Part shown: piece by piece, positions 1-8,760 of the stretch
Position numbering within the stretch: the first letter of the stretch is position 1
How the letters are laid out: each line of letters opens with the position of its first letter
NCBI GenBank assembly: GCA_012718885.1
Contig: JAAYBK010000393.1
Span: 1 to 39,638 of the forward strand
Length of the DNA: 39,638 nt
From: Ruminococcus sp.
GTDB taxonomy: Bacteria; Bacillota; Clostridia; Oscillospirales; Ruminococcaceae
Direction: 5' to 3'
Program-made: the position numbers and the translations under genes
The notes under the pieces: generated by a model
The model's input: the letters and a program-made list of their open reading frames with translations, nothing else
Database searches by the model: none
Told to the model about the DNA's origin: nothing

Positions 1-1677
1 ATTCTTTATTGTGATATAGCTGTTATCAGACTTGGACTGTGCTGTTATGCTCTTCCATGTGAAGCCACTTGCAAAAGCTGAGTCCTCAATAGTATATCCA
101 TTGACTATCTCATTGCTGTCATAAGCTGTTTCCACGGAAATTGTCCAGTCGATATACTCTGTAACAGTTCCGTCAGCAGCTTCCTCTATCCGGTACTGAC
201 CGGACTTGCTGGAAGAATGCTGAGCTTTCTTGTTATAGTCTATCGTAACATTCTTGGATTCACCGTCAACGACCTCGATCGTATTGCCGATACCGTTTGC
301 GTCACCGCTTACTTCTGTACGGTAAACAAGTCTTACATGACTCTGAGTAACGCTGTCCTTGAATGTCCACTCATCGCCTGAGGTACTGGTGAAAAGATCT
401 GACAGCGGTATTGCTGTTCCGTTTTCATCAGTAGCACTCATAAGCTGGATATTGCTGAGTTCAGCGCCGGGAGTATCCTTTATGGTAGTTCCTGCAAGGC
501 TTATACCGTAATTTCTGTCAACGCTTGCTGTCCAGTAGATATAATCCTTGTTCGGATCCTCACCTGTACGGTCTCCGTTGTACTTATAATCCGGTGTTCC
601 TGACTTTCCAACATGGGGAGTTGAATCAGGTGTAACAGTAACTGTAGCACTGTCCTTTACTTCATTATTCAGCTTGACGCTGTTTGTAACATCAAATGCT
701 GAAGTATGTGCTTTAAGCTGTTCAGGAGTAACCTTTGTCTTATAGGTTATGGTAAAATTCCTGTAAGTATTTATACTCTGGTTGAACTGTATCTCACCGT
801 TCTGGAGGAAGCATATACCATCGGGATTGCAATTGAAGCTGCCGTCAATGATCTCTCCAAGCATATCATCAGTGATCTGATAATTATTAGTCTCATACAG
901 ATCGCTCACATTGATCGTCCAGGTTATCTCCGGGCATCCGGATGAATCCTGACCGGTTATCTGTGCGCTCTTGCTGAGGGTAGGTGTTCTGTCGTCAAAA
1001 TCAACGTTTATGCCTACATTTCCGAGATTTACTGTCTTATCTCCATTCTGGAGATGATCTCTCGTTACCTGACCCTTGAATTGCAGCGAACCAAAGATCA
1101 AACCGTTACTTGTCCTCAGATAATTGATGTAATCGATATTGAAGTCAAGTACAACAAATCCGTAATCATCATTGCCGGTGTCATATATCGTAAACTGACC
1201 GCTGGCATTTGAGGAAAGATGATGATCGGCAACATAATTCGTCCAGCCTGTAGATGAGTCTGATGAAAGACCTACACCTGAATTGTTCATTGCAAAGATG
1301 CTTAGCTGATCTTTTGGTACTCTAAGGTAAATACTGTGCTTGTTGGTATCGATCTTATCGTGGCTCTCGTCAATGATAGTAAAATTGACGTTCATATCGA
1401 ATTCTACCTGATCCTGATTACTTTCTACAGTGATCGTATTGGTAGTGCTGTCATATGTACCGCCGGAAACTGAGGTGATATTGATATTGGTAATATCATT
1501 ATTGATCTCATATGAGCCGCTTGGAACAACACTTTCACTTGCGGCATATGCCTGCTTTACTGCTGAAAACGGGATACCGTAGCTTATGAAGATACTGAGA
1601 CATAAGAACAGCGCCAGACATCTGTGAAGCATGGTCTTACTGCTCAGCAGCTTATTTATTTTCCTTTTTACATCCAT
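1..1677 (-). CDS. Secreted surface adhesin / pilin-like protein with repeated Ig-like (Cna/SpaA-type) segments, C-terminus truncated by window edge
   Basis: Reverse strand open from ATG at 1677 to base 1 (about 559 codons); I translated it by eye and saw no stops. N-terminus MDVKRKINKLLSSKTMLHRCLALFLCLSIFISYGIPFSAVKQAYA looks like a signal peptide. Repeated segments such as 'EITWTINVSDLY', 'YIYWTASVDRNY', 'YIDWTISVETAY'. Not in the ORF track because it is open at the edge. Confidence 0.7.
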   Translation of the reverse strand, partial: MDVKRKINKLLSSKTMLHRCLALFLCLSIFISYGIPFSAVKQAYAASESVVPSGSYEINNDITNINITSVSGGTYDSTTNTITVESNQDQVEFDMNVNFTIIDESHDKIDTNKHSIYLRVPKDQLSIFAMNNSGVGLSSDSSTGWTNYVADHHLSSNASGQFTIYDTGNDDYGFVVLDFNIDYINYLRTSNGLIFGSLQFKGQVTRDHLQNGDKTVNLGNVGINVDFDDRTPTLSKSAQITGQDSSGCPEITWTINVSDLYETNNYQITDDMLGEIIDGSFNCNPDGICFLQNGEIQFNQSINTYRNFTITYKTKVTPEQLKAHTSAFDVTNSVKLNNEVKDSATVTVTPDSTPHVGKSGTPDYKYNGDRTGEDPNKDYIYWTASVDRNYGISLAGTTIKDTPGAELSNIQLMSATDENGTAIPLSDLFTSTSGDEWTFKDSVTQSHVRLVYRTEVSGDANGIGNTIEVVDGESKNVTIDYNKKAQHSSSKSGQYRIEEAADGTVTEYIDWTISVETAYDSNEIVNGYTIEDSAFASGFTWKSITAQSKSDNSYITIKN

Positions 1678-1716
1678 TCCGGCACTCTCCTTTCTCAATC
1701 ATGATCCAGATCTGCG

Positions 1717-2301
1717 TCAGACCTTACCGAAGTCCTTCAGCGGAAGCACCCTCAGAAGAACTTTTCCGAGGACATTTTCGTATGCCACACAGCCAACTGC
1801 CGTTGAGCGGCTGTCTATGGACACTGCTCTGTGATCACCCATAACGAACAGTCTGTTCTCCGGGACCTTGTACGGCATTACTATGTCACATTCTCCCAGG
1901 GCTTTTCCGGAGATATAGTCCTCATCCTTTACCTCTCCGTTGACAGAAACTGTACCGTCCTCAGATATCTCAATGATATCGCCCGGCAGTCCTATAACAC
2001 GTTTCAGCAGAACCTTGTTGTTGTAGTGGAATGCAACTATATCGCCTCTTTTGTAGTGCGAAGTCCTTATGCAGAGCACTACATCATCATTTTTAAGCGT
2101 TGGCGACATACTTGAACCCGTTACCCTGAACACCGGCAGAAACGCCGAGGAAATAATAACAGCCAGAGCTGCCAATACTATAATTGCTCCGACTGTGTTC
2201 CTGAGATTCCTTGAAAATGTCTGTTTCCGTCTGAGCCTTTTCAGTTCTCTTTCAAACTGTTCGGATGAAGGAATATCCATGATATTTTTATTATCAGTCA
2301 T
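1717..2301 (-). CDS. lepB: Signal peptidase I
   Basis: Single N-terminal TM, then 'GSSMSPTLKNDDVVL', 'RGDIVAFHYNNKVLLKRVIGLPGD', 'VMGDHRAVSIDSR' (S26 catalytic boxes). Start taken at MTDNKN rather than the longer ORF. Confidence 0.93.
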   Translation of the reverse strand: MTDNKNIMDIPSSEQFERELKRLRRKQTFSRNLRNTVGAIIVLAALAVIISSAFLPVFRVTGSSMSPTLKNDDVVLCIRTSHYKRGDIVAFHYNNKVLLKRVIGLPGDIIEISEDGTVSVNGEVKDEDYISGKALGECDIVMPYKVPENRLFVMGDHRAVSIDSRSTAVGCVAYENVLGKVLLRVLPLKDFGKV

Positions 2302-2527
2302 TTTCCTTCGCCCCCGGGATGTCTGATGTATCTGATACACTGACCGGTTCTGCTCCCTCGCCTGCATTGTCCTGCACTTGAAGTTTTAGCGCTTCGCCGG
2401 CCAGTGTATATAGTCTTTCCTTAAGCCTGCTGTTTTCTTCTGCAAGCTCCTCGTTTTCCTTTTTTAAATAGTATAGTATTTCGATTAGTTCTGATCTTTT
2501 TAGTTTTCTGAGTTCCTTATCAGTCAT
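2294..2527 (-). CDS. Small coiled-coil protein (MTDKELRKLKRSELIEILYYLKKENEELAEENSRLKERL...)
   Basis: ORF with RBS GGAGG just before ATG at 2527; overlaps the signal peptidase start (ATGACTGA). Confidence 0.7.
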   Translation of the reverse strand: MTDKELRKLKRSELIEILYYLKKENEELAEENSRLKERLYTLAGEALKLQVQDNAGEGAEPVSVSDTSDIPGAKEND

Positions 2528-2955
2528 AGATCCTCCGGATAATATAAAAATCATATCTTTACTATATGTTAATTATATCATCATTATATATGTACTTCAA
2601 GTGTCAATGACCATTATTCATAATTTGTACTTAATTTTTGTCAACTCAACCAAGGCTATTTTATCCGGTTTGTACAGTTTAACGGCGGCAGTTTTTAGAT
2701 TTTGTAATATAAATTTTAAAAATACCAAAAGTTATATTTTTCGGCAAAAAATCGGCACTGGTTGACCAAATTATGTGATATTTTCCTTGCCTTCAGAAGT
2801 CTTGCAAAATAAAACTATCCATGCTGTAATACATGGATCCAGTCTGTCAATAAACCTCAGATTCAGATAAAAGATCAGGGACGGCATTTTGCCATCCCTT
2901 CTACTCTCAACTTTCTATTTTCTATTTTTTGCTCACTGCCCACTGATAACCGGAC

Positions 2956-2998
2956 AAAAATAAAAACCCCTGCGAGACCGTGAGTTGTCCGCAGGGGA
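2956..2998 (-). terminator. Intrinsic terminator downstream of rpsT
   Basis: Reverse strand CCCCTGCG...CGCAGGGG followed by TTTTTATTTTTG. Confidence 0.85.
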
Positions 2999-3025
2999 TA
3001 TTTGCTGTATTTGAATCAAGACAAA

Positions 3026-3286
3026 TTATTCAGCAGAATTGAGCTTCTTAGCGAGCTGAGACTTCTTTCTTGCAGCCTTATTCTTGTGCATAAGACCCTT
3101 AGCGCAAGCCTGGTCAACTCTCTTTATAGCTACCTTGATAGCCTCTGCCTTATCAGCAGCACCTGTAGCTACAGCAGCGTCAGCCTTCTTGAGAACAGTC
3201 TTGAGATTGGACTTTCTTGCCTTATTAGCAGCAGCCTTTGTTTCGTTAACCTTAACTCTCTTCTTTGCAGATTTGATGTTTGGCAT
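3026..3286 (-). CDS. rpsT: 30S ribosomal protein S20
   Basis: MPNIKSAKKRVKVNETKAAANKARKSNLKT...; typical S20. Confidence 0.97.
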   Translation of the reverse strand: MPNIKSAKKRVKVNETKAAANKARKSNLKTVLKKADAAVATGAADKAEAIKVAIKRVDQACAKGLMHKNKAARKKSQLAKKLNSAE

Positions 3287-3416
3287 TTTGTTACACCTCC
3301 TTGAGATCCGGCGGAATGTATATTTCTCCGCTTTTTACAAATAAATAATAGAGCACACACGGGTCCGTGTACTCCGGATAAGTGCAACGCACACTTATCC
3401 TACTGAGACAAATATA

Positions 3417-3445
3417 ATTATAACATTTTCACCAATAAAATGCAA
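3417..3445 (-). promoter_or_regulatory. Putative sigma-A promoter of rpsT
   Basis: Reverse strand TTGCAT - 17 nt - TATAAT (3440-3445 / 3417-3422). Confidence 0.65.
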
Positions 3446-3515
3446 TAGGCAAATGTGATATTCTGATAAAAAATTTTTTTGACATTTAAAGCATAATGCA
3501 CAAGGAGGCGAAGTT

Positions 3516-4364
3516 TTGAACATCAGAACAGACCTTGCTGTTGAAAGTTTCTCCGTCAGTGACCTTCCTGAAGGCGTCCGCATGAATATCAGGGGAAAAG
3601 CCTTCAGCATAACCGAGATCATAATTGAAGATGACAGCTGCCTTGATACCATAGGAAAGGGCAGGGGGTCTTACATCACTCTTGAAGGCGGAAGCCTGAG
3701 CTGCTTTTCCGAAAACTATGAGGATATGATCTCCGAGCTTGCAGGGGAGCTCCGCAGGCTTGTCCCGGAGGGAGAGGTGCTTGTTGCCGGGATAGGCAAT
3801 AACGATATCACCCCTGACGCTCTCGGCCCTCAGACTATCTCTAAGGTGCTTGCCACCCGTCACCTGAGAAAAGAGCTTGAAGCTGACAGTGAGGCGTTCC
3901 TGACGTCTCTGAGGCCTGTCAGCGCTGTTGCAGGAGGAGTTCTCGGTCAGACCGGCATTGAGACTGCGGAGCTCATATCAGCTGTTGCAGAGCAGATAAA
4001 GCCCTCCTGCATAATCACCGTGGACGCTCTTGCCTGCTCTGACATAAGCCGCCTCGGTACAACTATACAGCTTACTGATACAGGCATATCCCCAGGCAGC
4101 GGTGTCTCAAACACGAGGAAGGAGCTGTCCGCAAGGGTATTCGGCATACCTGTCATCGCTATAGGCGTTCCCACTGTGGTGGATATACTCACTATTGTAC
4201 GCAGCCTCACAGGCATTGAGCTTAACGACGATCTTCCGGGGATGATGGTCACTCCCAGGGATATAGACCGCCTTACAGAGCGTGCTTCACAGCTCATAGC
4301 TTACGGTATCGATCTTGCACTTCATCCTACCCTTACTCTCGATGATATAAAAGGGCTTTTTTAG
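3516..4364 (+). CDS. gpr: GPR endopeptidase (germination protease for small acid-soluble spore proteins)
   Basis: RTDLAVES..., GRGSYITLEG, 'AGIGNNDITPDALGPQTISKVLATRHL', 'VDALACSDISRLGTTIQLTDTGISPGSGVSN'. TTG start with AAGGAGG RBS. Divergent from rpsT. Confidence 0.93.
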   Translation: MNIRTDLAVESFSVSDLPEGVRMNIRGKAFSITEIIIEDDSCLDTIGKGRGSYITLEGGSLSCFSENYEDMISELAGELRRLVPEGEVLVAGIGNNDITPDALGPQTISKVLATRHLRKELEADSEAFLTSLRPVSAVAGGVLGQTGIETAELISAVAEQIKPSCIITVDALACSDISRLGTTIQLTDTGISPGSGVSNTRKELSARVFGIPVIAIGVPTVVDILTIVRSLTGIELNDDLPGMMVTPRDIDRLTERASQLIAYGIDLALHPTLTLDDIKGLF

Positions 4365-4430
4365 TGAGCAGAAAGTAGTGTGTGCAAACATTGTTCTCTC
4401 CTGCACTGCTTTCTGCTTTTCTCTGATTAC

Positions 4431-4475
4431 AAAAAAAGAAGGATCCGACTTGTCCGTTGGATCCCTGTTTTTTCT
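4431..4475. terminator. Bidirectional intrinsic terminator between convergent gpr and the SleB-like gene
   Basis: AAAAAAAGAA-GGATCCGAC-TTGTCC-GTTGGATCC-CTGTTTTTT; A-tract and T-tract flank the stem. Confidence 0.75.
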
Positions 4476-4504
4476 GTTAAATTAAGACCACTTTTTCACT
4501 AAGA

Positions 4505-5404
4505 TCAGCTGAAATGATTTCTGGTTCCGTCTCCCCAGAAACTGAGATAACCCTGTGAAAACTGTGAAGGATCGTTAAAGTAAAGTCTAACCGCGTTCTT
4601 TACACTTTCTGTAACGTATCCTGAGTAAGTTCCAAGATTTACGTATGATCCGCATCCTGAGAACTGATTGCGCTGGGTAAGAACTCCGTAAATTGTGTTA
4701 GGAAAACGTGAGCTGTTTACCCTGTTCATAACGACCTCTACAACGCAAGCCTTATCGTATTCACTGATCCAGTACGAACCAGCCTCGTGTCCGACTACAT
4801 TGCAAAGGAGAATAAAGTCTGAATCTGAGATCGGAAGCTCGTTTGCAGTAGTACCTGCGTTTGCTTCCTGAACAGCTTCTGTAGGAGCTGCTGTTGCAGG
4901 TGCCTCTGTCTCGGCCTCTGTAACAGTCTCTTCGGGAGCTGCTGTCTCTTCCTCTGTAGGAGCTGCTGTTTCAGCTTCTGTCTGAGGTTCTTCGAGATAT
5001 GTGGGTTCTTCGTAGTAATAATATTCTGTCTCGGCTTCTGTAGGAGCCTCTGTAACTGTCTCTGCCTCTGTAGGAGGCTCTGTTGTTGTCATCACTTCAA
5101 TAGCGGCTGCAGCAGCTGTTGTAGTGACTGTGTATACTGTCTTTGAAACATTGTCTACTGAACTATAGCTCAGTGACCTCTTTGTTATGCTTGAATTAGA
5201 TTTTTTGCTTTTTACTGAAGCGGTTGTGGTCTTAGCAGAAGTTTCAGCAGCAGCTGCCAGTTCTTCGTTTGCGGGTTCTACAATAACGAAATCATCTCTT
5301 GTACTAACCTGAGGTGCTGCATTGTATGCAACAGCTCCCCCGCCAATCAAACAAGCAGTAATAAGCCCGAAGACGCCAGCTGCAAATTTGGCTTCTTTCA
5401 TCAA
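4505..5404 (-). CDS. Exported SleB-type cell wall hydrolase with Thr/Glu/Ala-rich linker
   Basis: N-terminal hydrophobic segment; long TEAETVTEAPTEAE... linker; C-terminal 'ISDSDFILLCNVVGHEAGSYWISEYDKACVVEVVMNRVNSSRFPNTIYGVLTQRNQFSG' matches the hydrolase_2/SleB style. Confidence 0.85.
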   Translation of the reverse strand: MMKEAKFAAGVFGLITACLIGGGAVAYNAAPQVSTRDDFVIVEPANEELAAAAETSAKTTTASVKSKKSNSSITKRSLSYSSVDNVSKTVYTVTTTAAAAAIEVMTTTEPPTEAETVTEAPTEAETEYYYYEEPTYLEEPQTEAETAAPTEEETAAPEETVTEAETEAPATAAPTEAVQEANAGTTANELPISDSDFILLCNVVGHEAGSYWISEYDKACVVEVVMNRVNSSRFPNTIYGVLTQRNQFSGCGSYVNLGTYSGYVTESVKNAVRLYFNDPSQFSQGYLSFWGDGTRNHFS

Positions 5405-6009
5405 CTCATCCTTTCAATTATTAGCGTTTGATATTTGCTCCTTTTTCGGGAACGTGTAAATGATACCACATTTAACGGAAAATAGCAATACTTTTCAGAT
5501 TTTTTCCATTTTGCACCCAAAAATAACTACCCATTTCGCCGCTCTTAGTGGTAAACAGCACAAATAATATTAAATAAATCTTAAACCTTTATGACTTCAA
5601 TATGAACAATACAAAAGGATTTACTTTAAAAAGTTACAAACAGGTTACAAAAAGTGCTGTTCAGGCAACAACTTATAGTATAGATATACCCTTGTTGTTC
5701 CCTGTGTAATAGCTGTCAGGCCTGTCAAAATAAGCCTCCGGATGGCTTCATCGGGCGATTTTTATGTCAGTTTCCGCCCTGTAAAATAGTATTCAGAAGC
5801 CTCAAAAAAAATGACAATCCGGTAATATTTCTTCCGGACAGGCATATTCCTACAGCAATGAATATTTATGCAGTTTTATGTGAATATTACTAATTTTGAA
5901 TATTTCTCCCCATTATATGAATTTTTTCGATGTCACACTTTGGCGTTTTATTACGAGAGTATATATAATGAGTATTTTTTCCCATACATATATAAATAAG
6001 AGAGGACGG

Positions 6010-7299
6010 TCACTGGCCGTCCTCTGTTTCTTTTTCCTCCGGTTCCGGAAGAACCTCTATTATAACCTTTTCAACGTTCTGCTCGTTTACCTCTGCGGCA
6101 GTAAGGCGGAATATTCCGCTTTCCGCAGTTTCTCCGGCTTCCGGGATATGCTCCATAACGTCTGTTACCCAGCCTCCAACAGTTGTATAATCTGTCTTTA
6201 TCAGATCATCGTTCAGGTCAAGCTGTTCAAGCAGATCGTCTATGCTCATGTCTCCTGCGACCTCGTACTTATCCGGAGCAAGCATCAGTATATTATTGAC
6301 TATCTCATCGTCCTCATCGTATATCTCGCCAACAAGCTCCTCAATAATATCCTCAAGGGTAACTATACCCTTTGTACCGCCGTACTGGTCGGTAACTACA
6401 GCAAAATGCACCTTTGAGCGCTGCATTTCTTTCATAGCCTCGCTTATGAGCTTGCTATCAGCTATATGCGGAACTTCCTGTATTATTGAGCTGATATCGT
6501 TGCCGCCCTCTGTAAGCATTTTGAAGAAAGCCTTGTTGGTGATAAGTCCAACTATATCGTCAAGGCTCTTCTCGTATACAGGCAGCCTTGAATACATCTC
6601 GGTGCTGAATATCTCCTTTATCTCGTCGATAGTGGAGCCCAGCTCAACTCCTACAACCTTTACACGTGGAACAAGTATCTCATTCACGGTTATCTCGTCA
6701 AACTCAAGAGCACTCTTAACAAGCTCGCTCTCCTGTTCTTCGATCACGCCCTGCTCTTCGATCTCGTCGATCATGTATTTCAGCTCGTCCTCAGTAACAC
6801 TCGGAGCATCATTGCCGCCCCTTGATACCAGAGAGGAGAGCTTATTCAGCAGGAATACAAATGGCTTGAATACTACAACGAGCACTGAAAGCGGTCCGGC
6901 AAATGACAGAGCCAGCTTCTCAGCGTTTTTCTTTGCATAGGATTTCGGTATAACCTCACAGAATACCAGCACAAGTACTGTTATCACTATTGTTGAGATC
7001 GCCGCACCGTTGCTTCCGCATAATTTAATGAATACAAGTGTGCTGACTGATGAAGTTGCAATATTAACTATATTATTTCCAATAAGAACCGCTGTCAGTA
7101 CCTCATCAAATCGGTTTGCCAGCTTTAGAGCCTTTGCGGCTTTTTTATCTCCCTGAGCCTCGTAATTCTTCAGCCTGAGCTTGTTCACGCTGGAAAAAGC
7201 TGTCTCCGTACTGGAGAAAAGTGCAGAGAATACCATCATACAAATTACGAGGATAATTTTCCATACATCCGAATTGTCCATAAAATTCTTTTCTTCCAT
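6010..7299 (-). CDS. HlyC/CorC family protein (DUF21/CNNM membrane domain, CBS pair, CorC_HlyC domain)
   Basis: N-terminal TM 'FSALFSSTETAFSSVNKLRLKNYEAQGD', CBS 'EILVPRVKVVGVELGSTIDEIKEIF', 'HFAVVTDQYGGTKGIVTLEDIIEELVGEIYDEDDE'. Confidence 0.93.
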   Translation of the reverse strand: MEEKNFMDNSDVWKIILVICMMVFSALFSSTETAFSSVNKLRLKNYEAQGDKKAAKALKLANRFDEVLTAVLIGNNIVNIATSSVSTLVFIKLCGSNGAAISTIVITVLVLVFCEVIPKSYAKKNAEKLALSFAGPLSVLVVVFKPFVFLLNKLSSLVSRGGNDAPSVTEDELKYMIDEIEEQGVIEEQESELVKSALEFDEITVNEILVPRVKVVGVELGSTIDEIKEIFSTEMYSRLPVYEKSLDDIVGLITNKAFFKMLTEGGNDISSIIQEVPHIADSKLISEAMKEMQRSKVHFAVVTDQYGGTKGIVTLEDIIEELVGEIYDEDDEIVNNILMLAPDKYEVAGDMSIDDLLEQLDLNDDLIKTDYTTVGGWVTDVMEHIPEAGETAESGIFRLTAAEVNEQNVEKVIIEVLPEPEEKETEDGQ

Positions 7300-7510
7300 C
7301 TCCCTTATATATTATAATAGTATAGTGATACTATTCTAACACATATTTCAAAATAATGCAATACCTTGGGGAAAAGTTATTATTGATAAGAAAACAGTTA
7401 CAAAAAACAGTTCAATGAAAGTAGTAGCGGAGACACGCATCCGCACGATCAGACTATATATTAAATAAGTAGAGGCACAGTATGTATCCGCATATACATT
7501 ATATAAATAT

Positions 7511-7546
7511 AAAAAGTCCGCACCATATGATGCGGACTTTGTTTTT
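7511..7546 (-). terminator. Intrinsic terminator downstream of rplL
   Basis: AAAGTCCGCA-CCATATGA-TGCGGACTTT with T-rich ends. Confidence 0.85.
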
Positions 7547-7583
7547 GATAAGTATTGCAGGACGCCTTAATGCGCCGCTGTAA

Positions 7584-7955
7584 TTACTTGATCTCGATTG
7601 TAGCGCCAGCCTCTTCGAACTTAGCCTTGAGCTCGTTAGCCTCTGCCTCTGAAACGCCTTCCTTGATAGCCTTAGGAGCAGCCTCAACTACTTCCTTAGC
7701 TTCCTTAAGGCCGAGACCGAGAACTTCCTTAGCAACCTTGATAACTGCCATCTTAGCATCACCGAAGGAAGCAAGGATTACGTCGAACTCTGTCTTAGCA
7801 GCTTCGCCGCCAGCAGCGCCGCCAGCAGCAGGAGCAGCAGCAACCATTGCTGTTACGCCGAATTCCTCCTGGATAGCGTCTACGAGCTCAGAAAGCTCGA
7901 GAACTGAAAGAGTCTTGATATCTTCAACAAATTTTGTGATCTTCTCTGAAGCCAT
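7584..7955 (-). CDS. rplL: 50S ribosomal protein L7/L12
   Basis: [36 protein letters not shown]...[10 protein letters not shown]. Confidence 0.98.
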   Translation of the reverse strand: MASEKITKFVEDIKTLSVLELSELVDAIQEEFGVTAMVAAAPAAGGAAGGEAAKTEFDVILASFGDAKMAVIKVAKEVLGLGLKEAKEVVEAAPKAIKEGVSEAEANELKAKFEEAGATIEIK

Positions 7956-8031
7956 GATAATAATCTCCTTTATAATTATTTGCCGATATACGGCTGTTTT
8001 AAATTAAGCTGCAATAAAATTACGATTGAAA

Positions 8032-8544
8032 TCAGGCAGCTTCTTCTGACTTCTGGTCTGCAACAGCCTTGAGAGTTGCAGCGAGCTTCTGCAGGGGACC
8101 CTGGAGAGAGCCAACGAGCTGAGCAAGAAGGGTATCCTTTGAAGGGATCTTGGAAAGAGCGATAACTCCAGCCTGATCGTAAACTTCACCCTCAACGAAA
8201 CCAGCCTTGAGATTGAACTTCTCATCGCCAGCCTTCTCAGCAAACTTACCGAGGATTCTTGCAGGAGCAGTCTGATCGTCGTTTGAAAGAGCGATAGCAG
8301 TTGTTCCGTTAAGAGCTTCTTCAAAGCCCTCGATACCGCAGTTCTTGAAAGCACGGAGAAGGAGTGTGTTCTTCTCTACGAAGTAGTTTACACCAGCCTC
8401 ACGAAGCTCCTTTCTGAGCTTTGTATCCTCCTCAACGTTGATACCCTTGTAGTCAACGAGTACGCCGGCAACAGAGTTCTTGATGAGGTCTGTGAGCTGA
8501 TCAACCTTAGCCTTCTTAGCTTCGAGTACAGCATTGCTTGGCAT
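8032..8544 (-). CDS. rplJ: 50S ribosomal protein L10
   Basis: MPSNAVLEAKKAKVDQLTDLIKNSVAGVLVDYKGINVEEDTKLRKELREAGVNYFVEKNTLL... Confidence 0.97.
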   Translation of the reverse strand: MPSNAVLEAKKAKVDQLTDLIKNSVAGVLVDYKGINVEEDTKLRKELREAGVNYFVEKNTLLLRAFKNCGIEGFEEALNGTTAIALSNDDQTAPARILGKFAEKAGDEKFNLKAGFVEGEVYDQAGVIALSKIPSKDTLLAQLVGSLQGPLQKLAATLKAVADQKSEEAA

Positions 8545-8589
8545 TGTGTATTCACCTCCGAATAATTTGTCATCGTATCCGAAAGCAAC

Positions 8590-8700
8590 AAAAAATGTCC
8601 TTTACCGACAGCTCGGGAAAGGACAATGATAATTCATTATGAATCAATTGCTATTCCTCGGCGGGACTTACGGATGAACCTGCCAGCTGTCTTTAGAATA
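8590..8700 (-). promoter_or_regulatory. Ribosomal protein L10 leader with terminator/attenuator hairpin
   Basis: Reverse strand contains AAAGACAGCTGGCAGG...CCCGCCGAGGAAT, resembling the L10 leader core, then TGTCCTTT...AAAGGACATTTTTT hairpin (8596-8625). Confidence 0.8.
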
Positions 8701-8731
8701 CGATATGTACTGTGAAATTCACAGCTTGATT

Positions 8732-8760
8732 ATTATAGCATACTTTTTTCCATTTGTCAA
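8732..8760 (-). promoter_or_regulatory. Consensus sigma-A promoter for rplJ-rplL
   Basis: Reverse strand TTGACA - 17 nt - TATAAT. Confidence 0.85.

Noticed and set aside
5718-5770. Possible c-di-GMP (GEMM) riboswitch because of 'AAGCCTCCGGATGGC'
   Set aside because: The other conserved GEMM blocks (GCAAACC-like segment and tetraloop receptor) are not visible; kept only as an unassigned structured element.
6001-6026. AGAGGACGG-TCACTGG-CCGTCCTCT hairpin as the terminator of the CorC-like gene
   Set aside because: Good stem overlapping the stop codon, but only a weak, interrupted T-tract on the minus strand; not confident enough to list.
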